DNA from: Corynespora cassiicola
Taxonomy: Eukaryota > Ascomycota > Dothideomycetes > Pleosporales > Corynesporascaceae
Direction: 5' to 3'
DNA length: 64,000 nucleotides
Assembly (NCBI GenBank): GCA_022059125.1
Contig: JAEUWY010000008.1
Coordinates: 558,001-622,000, forward strand
The position numbers and the translations under genes were made by a program. Below the pieces are notes generated by a model that saw nothing but the letters and a program-made list of their open reading frames with translations, did not search any database and was not told the origin of the DNA. Each line of letters begins with the position of its first letter. The first letter of the stretch is position 1. Positions 10,987 to 23,711 of the stretch are shown here, in pieces.

Positions 10987-11191
10987 GTTTCTTGCTTGGC
11001 AGCCACTAGTCAATGACTTGCATCTACCGGAGTTAAGCCGTCAGGTGAAGAAAGCAGTAGGACCCATGTTAATCTATTGTGCTTGCCCGAAGATGTTCTC
11101 GTCATCACTCGTGACTCCGGGAGAATAGTCCCCGATAGATGGGGCTCCCAGAAGGTGACCGGCAATTATGGCGGAAATTCCTCACATCCGA

Positions 11192-11197
11192 TATAAA
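11192..11197 (+). promoter_or_regulatory. TATA box of the alpha-L-rhamnosidase gene
   Basis: TATAAA (followed by GG) at 11192-11197, 95 bp upstream of the ATG at 11287. The spacing is normal for a fungal core promoter. Confidence 0.5.
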
Positions 11198-11286
11198 GGT
11201 AGCCCTCCTGGTAAACTCGAATCGTCCCCAGAGCCTGGCTTGGGGTATAGTCGACCAGGACACCCGTCCCTAAGAAAATACCCACG

Positions 11287-14200
11287 ATGCGGTTCTCGTC
11301 AGTACTTGCTACTGCCGCCCTTGCGGTGGTTCCAACTCTCGCCACAACGCACAATTCCACGGTCGAAGTTGTCCAACTCACTGTCGATGGACGTTTTGAT
11401 CAGCCATTGGACCTCGAAAACACCCGGCCTACTCTTGCTTGGCAGATCCATCAGACCAACGATTGTCTTGAATCGATTTGCCCAGGAGACCGACAGACAG
11501 CATACGAAGTGCAGGCAGCCGCAAGTAATGAGGACTTGCAGACGGGCAAAATACAATGGGAAAGCGGAAAGGTTGAAGGCCGTACTCAACAGGTGCGATT
11601 CGATGGCCAACTCGGATCTCGCGACGCCATCGCCTGGCGTGTGCGAGTCTGGGATGCCAACGGCGCGCCTTCTGCATGGTCAGAAATCTCATCCTGGTCC
11701 ATGGGCCTGCTTGACCAATCCGACTGGGGTGAGGCTCGCTGGATAGATTACCCAGATCGCAATGAGAACCAATCTCTGCCTATTTTTGCCCGTCGCTTCG
11801 AAATTCCAGAGGGCAAGGAAGTCTCAAAGGCGTACCTTTACCTGTCTGGCGTGGGCATGCACTACCCCACCGTGAACAGCGAGGCCATTACCGACGAAGT
11901 ACTTGCGCCAGGCTACTCGAACTACCAACTCTCTAGCGAATACCGCACCTACGATATCAAGCAACAATTGCGTTCCGGTGCCAACGTTGTGGGAGTCAAA
12001 CTCGGAAACGGCCCTGCATATGTTCGTCGCAGCGTCACGAACCCTGCTGTTGGCCGGAATGCACCCTATTCTTGGTGGCAAAGTCAACTGAAAGGCAACG
12101 GATCTCTTGTAAATGATGTACAGGCTGGAAGCACAAGCGTTCGGATGAACAATGTTGAGAATTACCACTTGGGAGGTAGCATCAACATTGACACTGGCAA
12201 TGGGGGCGATAAGCTTGAGTCGCGTGTCATTACCACTATCAACAACTCTACGAATACCATCAGCTTTACTCCAGGTTTGACTCTCGAACATACAGCTGGA
12301 GCTAGGGTCACTGGCTCGGGAAATAATATCGCTGCTAGCGATGCGTCCGCTGGTGCCGCAGGTATGTACTCCATGAAACAACCATCTCGAGCCATCTCGA
12401 TCCTCCATTGTTCATCTTTCTGGAAGAAAAGTATTCAAGGATTGTCTTTCGATTTCAAAAGAGCATTGCTGACCATGGATGTTCTGCGTTTTAGTCACAC
12501 CCCGTCTGATTGGCCGTCTCGAAATCACCTACAGCGACGGCAGCACCGATACCATTGTTACTGACCGCTCTTGGCACACCGCACTTGGTCCTCTAGTCAC
12601 CGATAATTGGTACTCTGGTGCCGATTATGATGCTCGCCGTGAAATAGCAAATTGGGATGGTCCGAATGTGCAACTCAACTCATCCAACTGGATCGCCGCG
12701 GGTAATGCGCCCCCGCCCAACCTCGCCACGAGACTAGTCGCCCGAGCCGCCGAAGTCATCAGAGTGCAGGAGCGCTTTACCCCCATATCAGTTACCAATC
12801 CCGCCAACGGAACATGGGTTTTTGACTTCGGGCAAAACATGGCCGGTTGGCCCCTCCTGAAGTTGCCACAGATGCCCGCTGGGATTACTATTAGAATGAC
12901 GGGTGCCGAATCTTTGAACGCAGATGGCACTGTCAACCAGACGTCAATCGGTGTTGGCAACCGGGGCACAGATGTTTTCAATACCTACACGACTGCAGGC
13001 CATGCTGGTGGTGAGACCTGGCACCCTGATTTCAACTACTTTGCCATGCAATGGGTTCAAGTAACTGGTCTTCCAGCTGGCTTCACACCCAGCTCTGATC
13101 TAATCACAGCCGTTCGTGTACAAGGAGACGTTCCTGTCGCTGGAACCTTTACCTCGTCGAACGCCCGCGTCAACAAGATTCATAAAATGTCCCGGTACTC
13201 GTTCATGAGCAACACCATGTCAGTGCTCACTGATTGCCCTGGCCGCGAGAAACTCTCATACCCAGCTGATTACACCATGCCTATCGGCGCAATTTATCGC
13301 AACGTACACCTTCATGCTTTCTTGCGCACCACGATGCACCACTTGGTTGAGGGCCAGTCCATCGCGGATACATCCATGGCTGGAAATGTCGCCCTCAAAA
13401 CGCCTGTTTATGATTGGGGATATACGGGCCGCTTTGGTGACGAAATCAACTGGGGCAATGCCATTGTGCTCGTTCCCGCTCTCATGTACGATTTATACGG
13501 CGATACGTCGGTTATGGAGACCTACTACGAACAGATGACCGATTTCGTTGACTACATCCAACGCGAAAAGGTTGAGGGGCATATCGTTAACGCTGCCCTT
13601 GCCGACTGGGTTGAGGATGACGATAGAACTTCCGGTCGTATCACTGGTACCTGGGGTTACTATCACACCATTTCTGCCATGGCTCGTATGGCCAATCTCA
13701 CAGGCCGCGCAGAGGATGCCGACCGTTATGCGAGCCTCGCTCTGGAGATCCGCGATGCCTTCAACAATGCCTTCTGGAACAACGCCACTGGTCGTTACAC
13801 CAACTTCGGCAATAACTCTACTGCCAATGCTACTCAGGCCGCACAGGCTCTTGCTCTGGATGCCGGCTTCGTACCCGAAGACCGCCGTGAGCAAGTTCTT
13901 GATGCTCTTGTCGAACTCACATACTCCTATCCCTCGAGCGATGGACAAGGACCGCACCTGAGTGGCGGAACCATCGGAATGGGCCCCATTGTTCGCGCCC
14001 TTTCAGCCGGGGGCCGTGATGACGTCCTTTGGGAGGCTTTGCAGCAAAACGATAGACCTAGCTACGGCTACTTCTTGGCCCCGACGGTGGAGAACCCGCA
14101 GGGTTTCACCACCATCGGTGAGAGATGGACCCGCGGGTCTTCCAAGAATCACATGATCCTTGCTCAAATCGACGAGTGGTTCCATGCTGCCATTGCAGGT

Positions 14201-14575
14201 ATCCAACCGACAGCTCTCACTACCATCAGCGACATATGGGATAACAAGCTCATATTCGAGCCAAAAGTGATCGGTGATATCGATAGTGCCGCAGGAACCT
14301 ACTTGACTCCTTGGGGAGAAGCTCGAAGCTCGTGGAATGTCTCGGCAGCTGATGTCTTCAGCCTGACGGTAACAGTGCCGGCCAATATTGAAGCCGAAGT
14401 ACGCTTGCCCGCAGGAAGCAACGTACAAGCATCGGAAAGGGCCAGGGTATCTGGTGCTGGAAACAGTACCGCTATCTACACTGTGCCTTCTGGCACGCAC
14501 ACGTTCAGTACCACGCTGCACGCTTCCAATGGTACCTACTCTACTGAGTCGCACAGACGCTCTGTCATCTTGTAG
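11287..14575 (+). CDS. Secreted GH78 alpha-L-rhamnosidase
   Basis: Extracellular glycoside hydrolase that releases terminal alpha-L-rhamnose from plant polysaccharides and glycosides. Exons are 11287-12361 and 12495-14575, giving 1051 aa; the intron (gtatgt...ttag) joins codon phase 1 cleanly into the frame reading TPRLIGRLEITYSDG. Residues 1-20 form a signal peptide. The order is an N-terminal beta domain (TRPTLAWQI, WRVRVWDANG), the rhamnosidase N domain (RRFEIPEGKEVSKAYLYLSG), a beta domain (FDFGQNMAGWPLL), then the (alpha/alpha)6 barrel starting at about SNTMSVLTDCPGREKLSY. In GH78 the DCPxREKL motif carries acidic active-site residues, here D605 and E610. GFTTIGERWTRGSSKNH and a C-terminal beta domain follow. 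An inserted stretch of about 75 residues sits inside the N domain (see findings). Many N-glycosylation sequons fit secretion. Confidence 0.93.
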
Positions 14576-15186
14576 TTGCATTAATTTAATTTCTTGTTTT
14601 TGATTGTAATACGAAAACGATGTTCGAGTATACAATGGCCAATGGAATGGATGTAGTTTAGCGCATGTCAATAAACTGAATGAGACTTGTGCTACAACGA
14701 GTGTTGAATATTGCCCCAGCAACCATGTTAATGGTCCTATGACTTTACTTCTATCCCTAAATTTGTTCTATCGTTCTCGAACTGGCGTTCATAGATGTCT
14801 GATACTTGGATTTTTGATTTGGCTTTCGGAAGAGGCCTGCTGTTTTGGTTTTCAGCGAAACAAGCATCGGAGCAAATGGGACGATAAATCTTGGAAATGG
14901 ATGAAGAGAAACCAGGCTGCGCAAACGATTCACATAAGCTGGTGTCAGCAAAGCAAGTAAAAACCAAAACTTTCAGTTTTCCATATAACGTATCCCACAA
15001 GCGAGCCGATCAGCCTCTGACTGCCCCAACGCGTGTAACTTACACCTACAATATCTCTATAAAATAATTTTTAGTTAACTTATTCTAAAGCTTTTATTAT
15101 TTTTACTTTTATAGTAATTTAAAAATAATTTAATTATTAGCGTATAACGTGCTACTAAAATCTATAATGTTTTATTTACTATACTA
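14576..15186. other. 3' flank of the rhamnosidase and transition to AT block 1
   Basis: No supported gene. Base composition changes abruptly near 15,050, from mixed sequence to almost pure A/T runs. Short frames on either strand around 14,740-15,000 have no recognisable motif. Confidence 0.55.
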
Positions 15187-15470
15187 CAGCAGAGTAATAT
15201 AAAAAAAACTTGCTTAAAAAAATAGCAGTTTTTAAACTTAAATAACTTTCTAAATAAAGTAGCTATTAAAATAAAAAAAAGCTATTTTAAAGAAATTAGT
15301 AAGTAATTTTTTAAAGTTAAAAAAAATTAATAGTTTATATAATATTTTAAGCTTTAAAATTTAAAGTAAAAATATTATTAAAAAAACTATAAAACTAAAT
15401 ACTAATTTATTTTTTATTTAGCGTAAAATTTAATTCTTTATTTAATTATTATAAAATTATATACTATATA
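15187..15470 (+). mobile_element. Tc1/mariner left-end fragment
   Basis: The sequence after TA at 15185-15186 begins CAGCAGAGTAATAT and continues with a terminal inverted repeat like those of the mariner elements at 38,799 and 27,765, including the shared stretch around ataactttct...gctattaaaa. Only the left several hundred bases remain before YX sequence starts near 15,475. Truncated and non-coding. Confidence 0.6.
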
Positions 15471-15474
15471 TATA

Positions 15475-16954
15475 TCGAAAGAGCTACAGAAGTCTCTTTC
15501 TCTTAGCTATACTAAACTAGAACTAAACAGTAAATACAAATTAATAAAAAAAAACAGAAATAATGCTGATTAGATATCTAATAAAATAGTAACTAAAAAT
15601 AATAAAAAATAATTAGATTATTAATAAGTAAATAAGTAATTTTTATTTTATAAACTTACTAGTTTACTAGCCTGCGAATTTATAACTATATAAATTATAA
15701 ATTATAAATCGCAGATTATAAAAGTAATAAAAAAAATACTATTTTAAAATTTTAAAGTTTTAGACTTTAAAGCTCTAAAGCTTTAGAACTTTAAAGCTCT
15801 AAAAATTTATTTAAAAATAATATAACTTAGAAATTATAATTTATAGTTATTAAAATATTAAATATAAAACATAGTCGCGTAAAGCGAAATACTTTTAATA
15901 AATTACTATAAGCTTTAAATAGAAGCTCTAAGTAAAAGCTTTAATATTTTACTGTAAAAATTTAACTTTTATAAATATTTATTTAAATAAGTATTATAAA
16001 AAAAAGCTATTACTATTTTTTAAATTTTATTATACTTTATATTTATACGCGTAAATTTTAAAGTCTATATTAAAATTATAATTAATTATTATAGTTAGTT
16101 TATAAACTGCAGACTGCAGACTAGTTTATAAATTAATTTATAAACTAATTTATAAACTAGTTTATAGTTAACTATAAGTTTTTAAAATTAGTAGCTATAG
16201 TAAACTAATTAGTATAATAATATAAATTTTATTTTTATAGTTTTCTAAGCTGTAAATATTACTAGTATTACTAATATTACTAATATCACTAATATTATTA
16301 TAGTAATTTTTATTACCGCGTGTATTTTTTTTATTATAATAATTTTATAAAACTTTATATATAAAATTTTAAAATTTTTTTTTATAAACGTAAAATTGTG
16401 TACGCTAACTATTTCTGCACACTTATTACTATATTTAAATATATATTTTATATAGCGGGTAATATTTTTCTGTTTTTTAGTTAAGTGCTTTTTTAAAATA
16501 GAAAAAAATATTTAAGTAATAGTATTTATAAAAAGCAACATTTATAGAAAATAATATTTATAAAAAATAACATTTATAAAAAATAATATTTATAAAAAAC
16601 GATGTTTATAGAAAGCGATGTTTATAAAAAACAACGTTTATAAAAAATAGTTTTTAATATTAACAGTTTCTTTATATATACTTAATTAATTAATCTACTT
16701 TTTTTTTAAGCTTTTACTATAACTGCTGTAAGCTATATTATACGTAACTATACTATATATAACTCTACTATAATATTTATATAACTATAATAGCAGAAGA
16801 TGTACGCGAAATAATTAAAATAGTAAAAAGTAATAATATTAGAAAGTAAGTACGCAGGCAGCGGCGATTATATAAACTATATAATATAAATATAAAAAAT
16901 TAAAAGCTAAAAATATATTTAAAAGTTATACAGTTATAGTTATAGTTATTATAA
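15475..16954 (+). repeat. YX repeat, copy 1, left part (interrupted by gypsy element A)
   Basis: A repeat found three times in this window. It begins with the Y terminal segment (gagctacagaagtctc...) and continues through a GC-poor body (X). It resumes after element A at 23,712-23,920. Other copies are at 43,759-44,887 plus 51,823-52,318, and, reversed, at 35,085-35,596 plus about 29,895-30,530. In copies 2 and 3 a second Y segment occurs in inverted orientation, suggesting Y is a terminal inverted repeat. The coding potential is gone. Confidence 0.6.
16525..16652 (+). repeat. 16-bp tandem repeat inside YX copy 1
   Basis: Eight consecutive units of 16 bp, each starting TTTATA(A/G)AAA, at 16525, 16541, 16557, 16573, 16589, 16605, 16621 and 16637. 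The reversed YX copy near 30,170-30,230 has about three units and copy 2 near 44,660 one or two, so the array length varies between copies. Confidence 0.8.
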
Positions 16955-16959
16955 GTTAA
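16955..16959 (+). repeat. Target site duplication GTTAA, left of element A
   Basis: GTTAA directly precedes the 5' LTR and is repeated at 23707-23711 after the 3' LTR. A 5-bp duplication is normal for Ty3/gypsy integration. Confidence 0.75.
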
Positions 16960-17402
16960 TGTTATAATACAGTTTTAAAAGAACTCGGGTAGGCAACATT
17001 AAAAGCGCGGCTCTAATTATATATATAATTACGCATCTAAAAAAGAACTGCTGTACTATATTACGTAACTAAAAAAAATATATAATTTAGAGTTTATATT
17101 TTAGTAAAGTAAACGCTTACAAGCACTAATAGTAAGTATTTATAATAAGTATAGATAAGCGCAGTTACTATTAAGTATATAGTTTATATAATTATATTTT
17201 ATAATTATATTTACTTTATTAGCAAATCTATTATTTAAAATTAACTATTAACTTATTATACTTTATTACTAATACAGAGATCTGTATAGTATATCGCGTA
17301 TTATTTTACTTATATAACTTTACTAGTACTTATTTTTAAAAATTAATCTAAGCAGCTACTTGCTTTCTAGCCTCACTTATAACTTATAGTATAGCTTTAA
17401 TA
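16960..17402 (+). repeat. 5' LTR of gypsy element A (443 bp)
   Basis: Begins TGTTATAATACAG and ends CTTTAATA. It aligns end to end with 23264-23706, also 443 bp, the differences being mostly C/T and G/A. The last part (from about 17,175) is shared with the LTRs of element B and the LTR fragments in block 2; the first 215 bp or so is not. Confidence 0.85.
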
Positions 17403-18269
17403 TTATAAATACTTTTTAAAATAAGTACTACTTTAAAATCACGCGTACTTTTAATTCTAACTAGTAGTACTATTAGTGCTAAAGCTACTATTAGTATAAT
17501 TATACAACCTAACACAGCAGATAATAATTTTATTAAAATAGTAATATCTAACTTTTACTATAAAGAAAAAAATAAGTTTAAAAACTAGCTCTTGTAGTTT
17601 AACTTATTTTTTAACTTTTAAAATAAAAATATTAAAAAAAAAAACGCGTTATATTCGCAGTTATATATATAAAAAATAAAATATTTTAATAGATTAAACT
17701 AGTTTTTATTAAGTATAAAAACAGCGAAGCTAACGACGACGTTAATAAATAAATAAAAAACTTTAATAAATTTAAAAAAAAAATTAAATAAGTTTTTAGA
17801 GTTTTTAATAAAAATATAATTACTAAATAAGCTATTTAATATTTTAAATAACAGACTTTAGCTGCTGACTACGTTAATAAATTTTAGTAACTATTAATTT
17901 TTACTAAATAAAATAATAAAGTATTTATAATAATATACTATTAAAAACTTAAATTTAATATTAAAAAAAAACTTATACGTTTTAGAGCTTAGCTTAACAC
18001 GCTTAAATAACTTATAAATAAATTTATTAATATTAATTAAAAACTGTATAAATTATAAATAGAATTACGCTAAAACTAGAACCTAAAATATAAATAACGT
18101 ACTAAACTAAGCTATAGTAAAAAGTACTATAACGCTAATACTAGTAAACGAGTTAAATATAAAGTAATATATTTTACTTATAACACTTATAATAATAAAC
18201 TAATAGTTTTTAGTAATATTTAAAAAGTAGAATAAAAAAGTAATAAAAAAAATAATAAGTTTAAAAGTA

Positions 18270-18335
18270 AAGTTATAACTTACTACGCGTGTGGAAAAAC
18301 AGACTATATTATAAAAAACTATTAATTAAAAAATA
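18270..18335 (+). pseudogene. Gag zinc-knuckle remnant of element A
   Basis: Translation in one frame gives TYYACGKTDYIIKNY followed by a stop. This fits a CCHC knuckle in which the first Cys, the His and the last Cys codons have each become Tyr (TGC to TAC, CAT/CAC to TAT/TAC), all RIP-type changes. The homologous stretch in element B (about 46,236-46,300) keeps a different subset of the ligands. Confidence 0.7.
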
Positions 18336-20159
18336 AAGTTATTTAATAGTTAAATATATTATAAACTATTTTAAAGAACGAATCTAACGCAGACAATAAA
18401 TAGAAAGTTATTATAAATAGATTTTATAAAATAAAATTTATCTATAACAGCGAACTACTGCAAAACAAAAAAATAAAAATTTTTTTTAATTATATTTAGT
18501 ATTAAAATAAAAGTATTTAAATAGAGCCTAGAAGTATTTTTAAAAAAGTTAAATTTAAAAAATCTAGCTTTAAAAAAAAAAAAGCTTTTCGCGAAATATA
18601 TAATTATAAAAACTATTTAAGTAATACTAGTTATAAGTTTAAAAAAAACAGTAATAGTAGTATACTACCTAAACTTATATAATTTAGAATAAATAAAAAT
18701 TTTAAAAAAATATAAAAATTAGCTAAAGCTTTTAAAAAACACAAAAAAAATTTAATAAAAACGTTTATATAGTAGAAAAAATTATCTGTAACGCGCAAAC
18801 AGTTAAAAAAACACTATAACTTAAATAAAAAAAACTAAAACTTAGAAAAACGCTGATAATAACGTAGTTCTAAAATATAGAAATAAGTTAATTAACTAAA
18901 TTTAGAAATTAGACTAAAAGTTTTACTAGACTTTAATAGCGAACTAAATACAGTTTTAAGTTTTTTATAAAGCTAAAACACGTAAAAACTGTAATACTAT
19001 CTAAACTTAAAAAATTTAAAATATATAAGCTATTTATAGACGTCCTGCAGAAAAAACTAATACTAAATTTATTACTTAAATAAAGTAGCAGTAGAATAGT
19101 TTTTAAAAAAACTACGTAAATATATATAACAGTAGTTTAACTGCAAAATATATATATATAATACTTACTTATAAAATAAATAATAAGTATAATATTTTTT
19201 TAGAATAAATAAAAACAAAAAACTTATAATAAATATACTAGTTAATAAAAAATATACGCAAAATTTTTAGTAAACTTACTTATATAAAAATTATAAACGT
19301 TACTAAAATAAAAAACGCTTATATAAATTTAGTAATAAGTTTTTTTTAAAATAGTATCTAGCGTTTAAAATTAATTTAAAGTATTATACGCTACTAACTT
19401 AGAGAACTTAGTTAAACTACTTATTAAGCTTAATAAATACTAAATAAAAATATTATTAAATATAAAAGCTTAGCGTAACTACTTTTTATAGTAGATTATA
19501 AAGCGTAGTAAAATAAAAACACATACTTATAAGCGACTCTATTTTCTCTACACAGTAACTAGAAAAAAAATACTAAAAAAAGTATTAATAAATTAAGAAG
19601 CTACGACTATTATAGACATCTAAAAACACTAAAAAAAGATTTTTTTTAATATTATAAGTATAGCTATTTATAATATTATTTTAGAACTTCTATAGTTTAA
19701 AAAGTATAATTTATATATTAACTAGATAAGAAAGAAGCTTTTGTTTATAGAATGTAATTACGCTATTATATTAGTACTTATATATTAGCAGCGTTTAATA
19801 GTAAATAAAATTACGCTAAATAATAGAAACAGTAAAAAATTAACTAAAACGTTTTTAAAAAAAAAAGTTAACTCTACTAAATCTAATAAAAAGCTACTAA
19901 ATAAAAAAGTAAAAGTTTTAAAAATAATTTACGTAATTTTTATAATTTCTAAAAAATATAGTAAATAAAAACTATTTTTTTTAAAAAAAGTAAATAACAG
20001 AGTATTATTTAAGCATTAGCTCTAAAACTATAAAATAGCTTTTTAGAAAAAAAAGTATTTAACTTTTAAGTCTATTTACAGTTTATTAAAAAAAAAACTT
20101 ATAGCGTTATAAATATATTTTAATAAAAATTTTAAAAAAAAATTTATACGTAAATTAAC

Positions 20160-20720
20160 GTTAAAGGCAGAATATCTAATTATTTTTATTTTTAAAAAAA
20201 ATAGATTTTTACAGTTATATATAGATTTTAAAAAATTTAATAATATTATAATTAAAAACAGATATCTACTACTAAATATTTAAAAACTTAAAAATAAGCT
20301 ATTTAAAGTATAAATATTTATAGTTTTAAATTTTTAAAGCGCGTATAACTTAATACGTATAAAAAAAATAAAAAATAAAAAACAGTATTCTAGACGCGGT
20401 ATACGTACTATAAATATTTTATAATACTATTTAGTCTTACTAACGCACCTGCGATATATTAAACACTTATTAATAATATATTAAAAGTATATTTAGATAT
20501 ATTTATTATTGTATATTTAGATAATATTTTAGTTTTTTCTAAAAATTTTAAAAAATACATCTAGTATATACAAACAGTACTAAAATATTTAAAAAAAGTA
20601 GAACTATAACTTAAACTAGAGAAATATAAATTCTATAAAAAAAAAGTTAAATTTTTAGAATATATTATAGAAAAATATAAAGTTAAAATTAGTTTAAAAA
20701 AAATTAAAGTAGTTAAAAAC
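20160..20720 (+). pseudogene. Reverse transcriptase remnant of element A
   Basis: The most telling piece is 20,485-20,540, which reads YLDIFIIVYLDNILVFS. This is the Ty3/gypsy catalytic box YLDD with its second Asp changed to Asn (GAT to AAT). Just upstream, at about 20,430-20,460, FSLTNAPAIY replaces the usual FGLTNAPATF. Stop codons, mostly from TGG or CAA changes, interrupt every frame. Non-functional. Confidence 0.8.
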
Positions 20721-21659
20721 TGGCCTACACTAAAAAATGTTAAAAATATATAATTTTTTTTAGAATTCTGTAACTTTAACAGGCAGTTTATTAATTATTA
20801 TTTAGAAAAAATATTACTACTTACAAAATTAATAAAAAAAAATATACTATTTAAATAGAATACAGACTAATAATAAGTTTTTAAAATACTTAAAAAAGCA
20901 AATATATTATTACTAGTTTTTATATTTTTTACTAGTAGAAAACTTTTACGTATAGAAACAGATACATTAAACTTAGTAATAGAAGTATATATTAATTAAA
21001 AAAAAAAAAATAGTACTTAATTATCTATTACTTAAAAAAATTTAGCAGAGCTAAAAAAAATTACAATATTTATAATAAAAAATTACTTATTATTATAAAT
21101 TTTTTTAAATATTAGCAGATCTACGCAGAAAGCTGTTTAGAACTTATAGTATATTTAAACTATAAAAATCTAATAATATTTACAATAACTAAACTATTAA
21201 ACTAATAATATACTAAATAAAGTAAAGAACTAAAATAATATAAATTTAAGATTATTTATATACTAGGTAAAAAAAATAGAAAAATAGATATTTTAAGCTA
21301 AAAAACAGATATTACAAAAACTAAATTAATAAATAAAGTTACTATTTTTAAGTAAGCGCTAGACAGTATTTTAAAACTAGTACACAGTATTAATTTTATT
21401 ATAATAGTATATTAATAAGTACTAGAAAAACTTTATTAAATTATTATTTAGTAGTATTATAAAAATTTGTTATACAGACACCTAGATATTAAATAAATAA
21501 TTAAATTAATATAATAAATATATAATATTTCTAGATTAAAAGATAAAGTAGCGAAGTTTATTAAAAAATGTATAATATATTAAAAGAATAAGTATAGTAT
21601 ATATATTTAGTATAAAAAGCTATAAGCTGTAGAGATACTAAATAAACTCTAAATAAACA

Positions 21660-22060
21660 TTACTATAAACTTTATTACTAAACTACTAACGTTTTATAAT
21701 TTAGTTTTTAAAGTATTTTATAATACTATTTTAGTAGTTGTAGACAGATTTACGAAGTACACAGAAATAATTCTATTTAAAAATAATTATACTATACTAA
21801 AATTAGTATAGATTATTTTAGATCGCGTAGTTAGATATTATAAATTATTTTAATTAATTATTAGCGACAGAGACAAACTTTTTATATTAAACTACTAGAT
21901 AATACTAATATTAGCTATTAAAATTAAAAAAAAATTATTAACAGTATACTATCTATAAACAGACAGTTAAATAGAAAAAATAAACTAAACTATAAAGATA
22001 TATCTACAGATATATAGCAACTAAAAACAGAATAATTAAGTATTACTACTATTTATAGTA
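21660..22060 (+). pseudogene. Integrase core remnant of element A
   Basis: At 21,668-21,780 the frame reads NFITKLL, then about 17 residues later ILVVVDRFTKYTE. This matches the integrase core start (DFITGLP...ILVVVDRFTKY) with the first catalytic Asp changed to Asn. Downstream sequence is interrupted by stops. Confidence 0.75.
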
Positions 22061-22559
22061 TAACTTATATTTAATAATAGAGAATTAGTAATAATAAAAT
22101 AATTTTTTTATTACGTATTACATAGAACACACTTAAATCTTCTATTATTAAAAATTAAAAAAAAAAAATTAAGCCAGTTACAAGTTAAGTAATAGATAAA
22201 TTAAAAAAATTATAAAAATTTTATAAATAACTATAGAAAAATATTAAAACAGCATAACGTAAAACTATTTCTTATATTAACTAAAAATAAAAAATAGCAC
22301 TTTAGCTAAAAAAAAAAAAATATATTTTTTTATAAAATTTTTTTAAATAATATAACTAAATAAAAAATTAGATTACGTTAAAGTCGGACTATTTTTAATT
22401 TTAGAATAAAAAAAACTAGTTAACTATAAACTTTAACTTTCTACTAATACTAAAATATATCTAGTATTCTACGTGTTACTATTAGAATTTGCTAACGCTA
22501 AAATACTAGTCTAAAAATACTTCTACTATAAAATAAAAAAAAAGTTAAATTTAAAGTTA

Positions 22560-22680
22560 AGAAAGTAAAAGTATATTAATAATTATTTAAAAAACGAGAA
22601 TACTTAGTTAAATAGAAAGGTTATTTTAAGTCTGAGAATATATAAAAACTAAAAACTAACTTTAGAAATTGCTTAATACT
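22560..22680 (+). pseudogene. Chromodomain remnant at the pol C-terminus of element A
   Basis: In one frame the sequence reads REYLVK-stop-KGYFKSEN, then KTNFRNCL. The stop is TAG at the position of the conserved Trp in the chromodomain signature REYLVKWKGY, again a G-to-A change. A C-terminal chromodomain is the hallmark of chromoviruses, which integrate into heterochromatin. Confidence 0.8.
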
Positions 22681-23263
22681 GTTAAACTATTATTAAAAAA
22701 AATAATAGTAGAATTAATAAAATTTATTATAAACTATATTGTAGGCGAAAATTTAACTAAAGTATTAGTAGTAAAATAGTTTATAAATTAAGCAGCGTCT
22801 AACTTACTATTTTTTTTTATTTTTAATATTAGATAGAGCGCTTTTTTCTTTGCACGCTTTTTAGCCTGTTTTAATATTTTTTTATTTTATATTAACTAAA
22901 ATATTACCTGCGCTAATAACTTTTTATTTTTATCTACTTTTTTTTAATATTTATTATAAATATAGTTAAGCGATTTCTATAACAAGCTTACGCAGAGACG
23001 ACTAAGTTTAATATACTTAGCATATTTTAAATAAAAATTAGATATAATAAAATAATCTTAACTAAAAATAAAATACTTATTATAAAAAAAAAGAAATAAT
23101 GTTTACGCGACGAATTTCGGACGTAAAATAAATATAATATACTTAAAAGTTAGAAAATATAATATACTAGTTATATTTATAAAATACGGGGTAACAGCGT
23201 TTATAAGCAAAACTACTAATTAGTTATATAATTTAAAAATAAATTTTAAAAAAAAAGAAATAG

Positions 23264-23706
23264 TATTATAATACAGTTTTAAAAGAATTTAGGCAGATAA
23301 TATTAAAAGCGCGGTTTTAATTACATATATAATTATGTATTTAAAAAAAAACTGCTGTGCTATATTATATAACTAAAAAAAATATATAATTTAGAGTTTA
23401 CGCTTTAGCAAAATAAGCGCTTATAAATACTAATAGTAAATATTTATAATAGATATAAGTAAGCGCGGTTACTATTAAGTATATAGTTCGCATAATTATA
23501 CTCTATAATTATATTTACTTTATTAGTAAATTTATTATTTAGAATTAACTATTAATTTATTATGCTCTATTGCTAATATAGAGACTCGTACAGTATATCA
23601 CGCATTATTTTACTTATATAATTTTATTAGTACTTATTTCTAAGAATTAATCTAAGCAGCTACTTGTTTTCTAGCCTTGCTTATAGCCTGTAGTACAGCC
23701 TTAACA
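23264..23706 (+). repeat. 3' LTR of gypsy element A (443 bp)
   Basis: Same length as the 5' LTR; begins TATTATAATACAG (G-to-A at the second base) and ends CCTTAACA, retaining the CA end that the 5' copy has lost. Followed by the GTTAA target duplication at 23707-23711. Confidence 0.85.
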
Positions 23707-23711
23707 GTTAA

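Larger units (their letters stand above)
16960..23706 (+). mobile_element. Ty3/gypsy chromovirus-type LTR retrotransposon A, complete but RIP-inactivated
   Basis: A 6.75-kb element bounded by matching 443-bp LTRs and a GTTAA target duplication. In between, decayed but ordered gag-pol remnants are readable: zinc knuckle, reverse transcriptase, integrase and chromodomain. A purine run (aaaaaaaaagaaatag) directly precedes the 3' LTR and fits a polypurine tract. It is inserted inside YX copy 1; the uninterrupted form of that site is at about 51,915-51,925 in copy 2. Confidence 0.85.

Noticed and set aside
14737..15000. Minus-strand 87-codon open frame downstream of the rhamnosidase
   Set aside because: No family resemblance, no promoter or intron support, and it overlaps comparable frames on the other strand.
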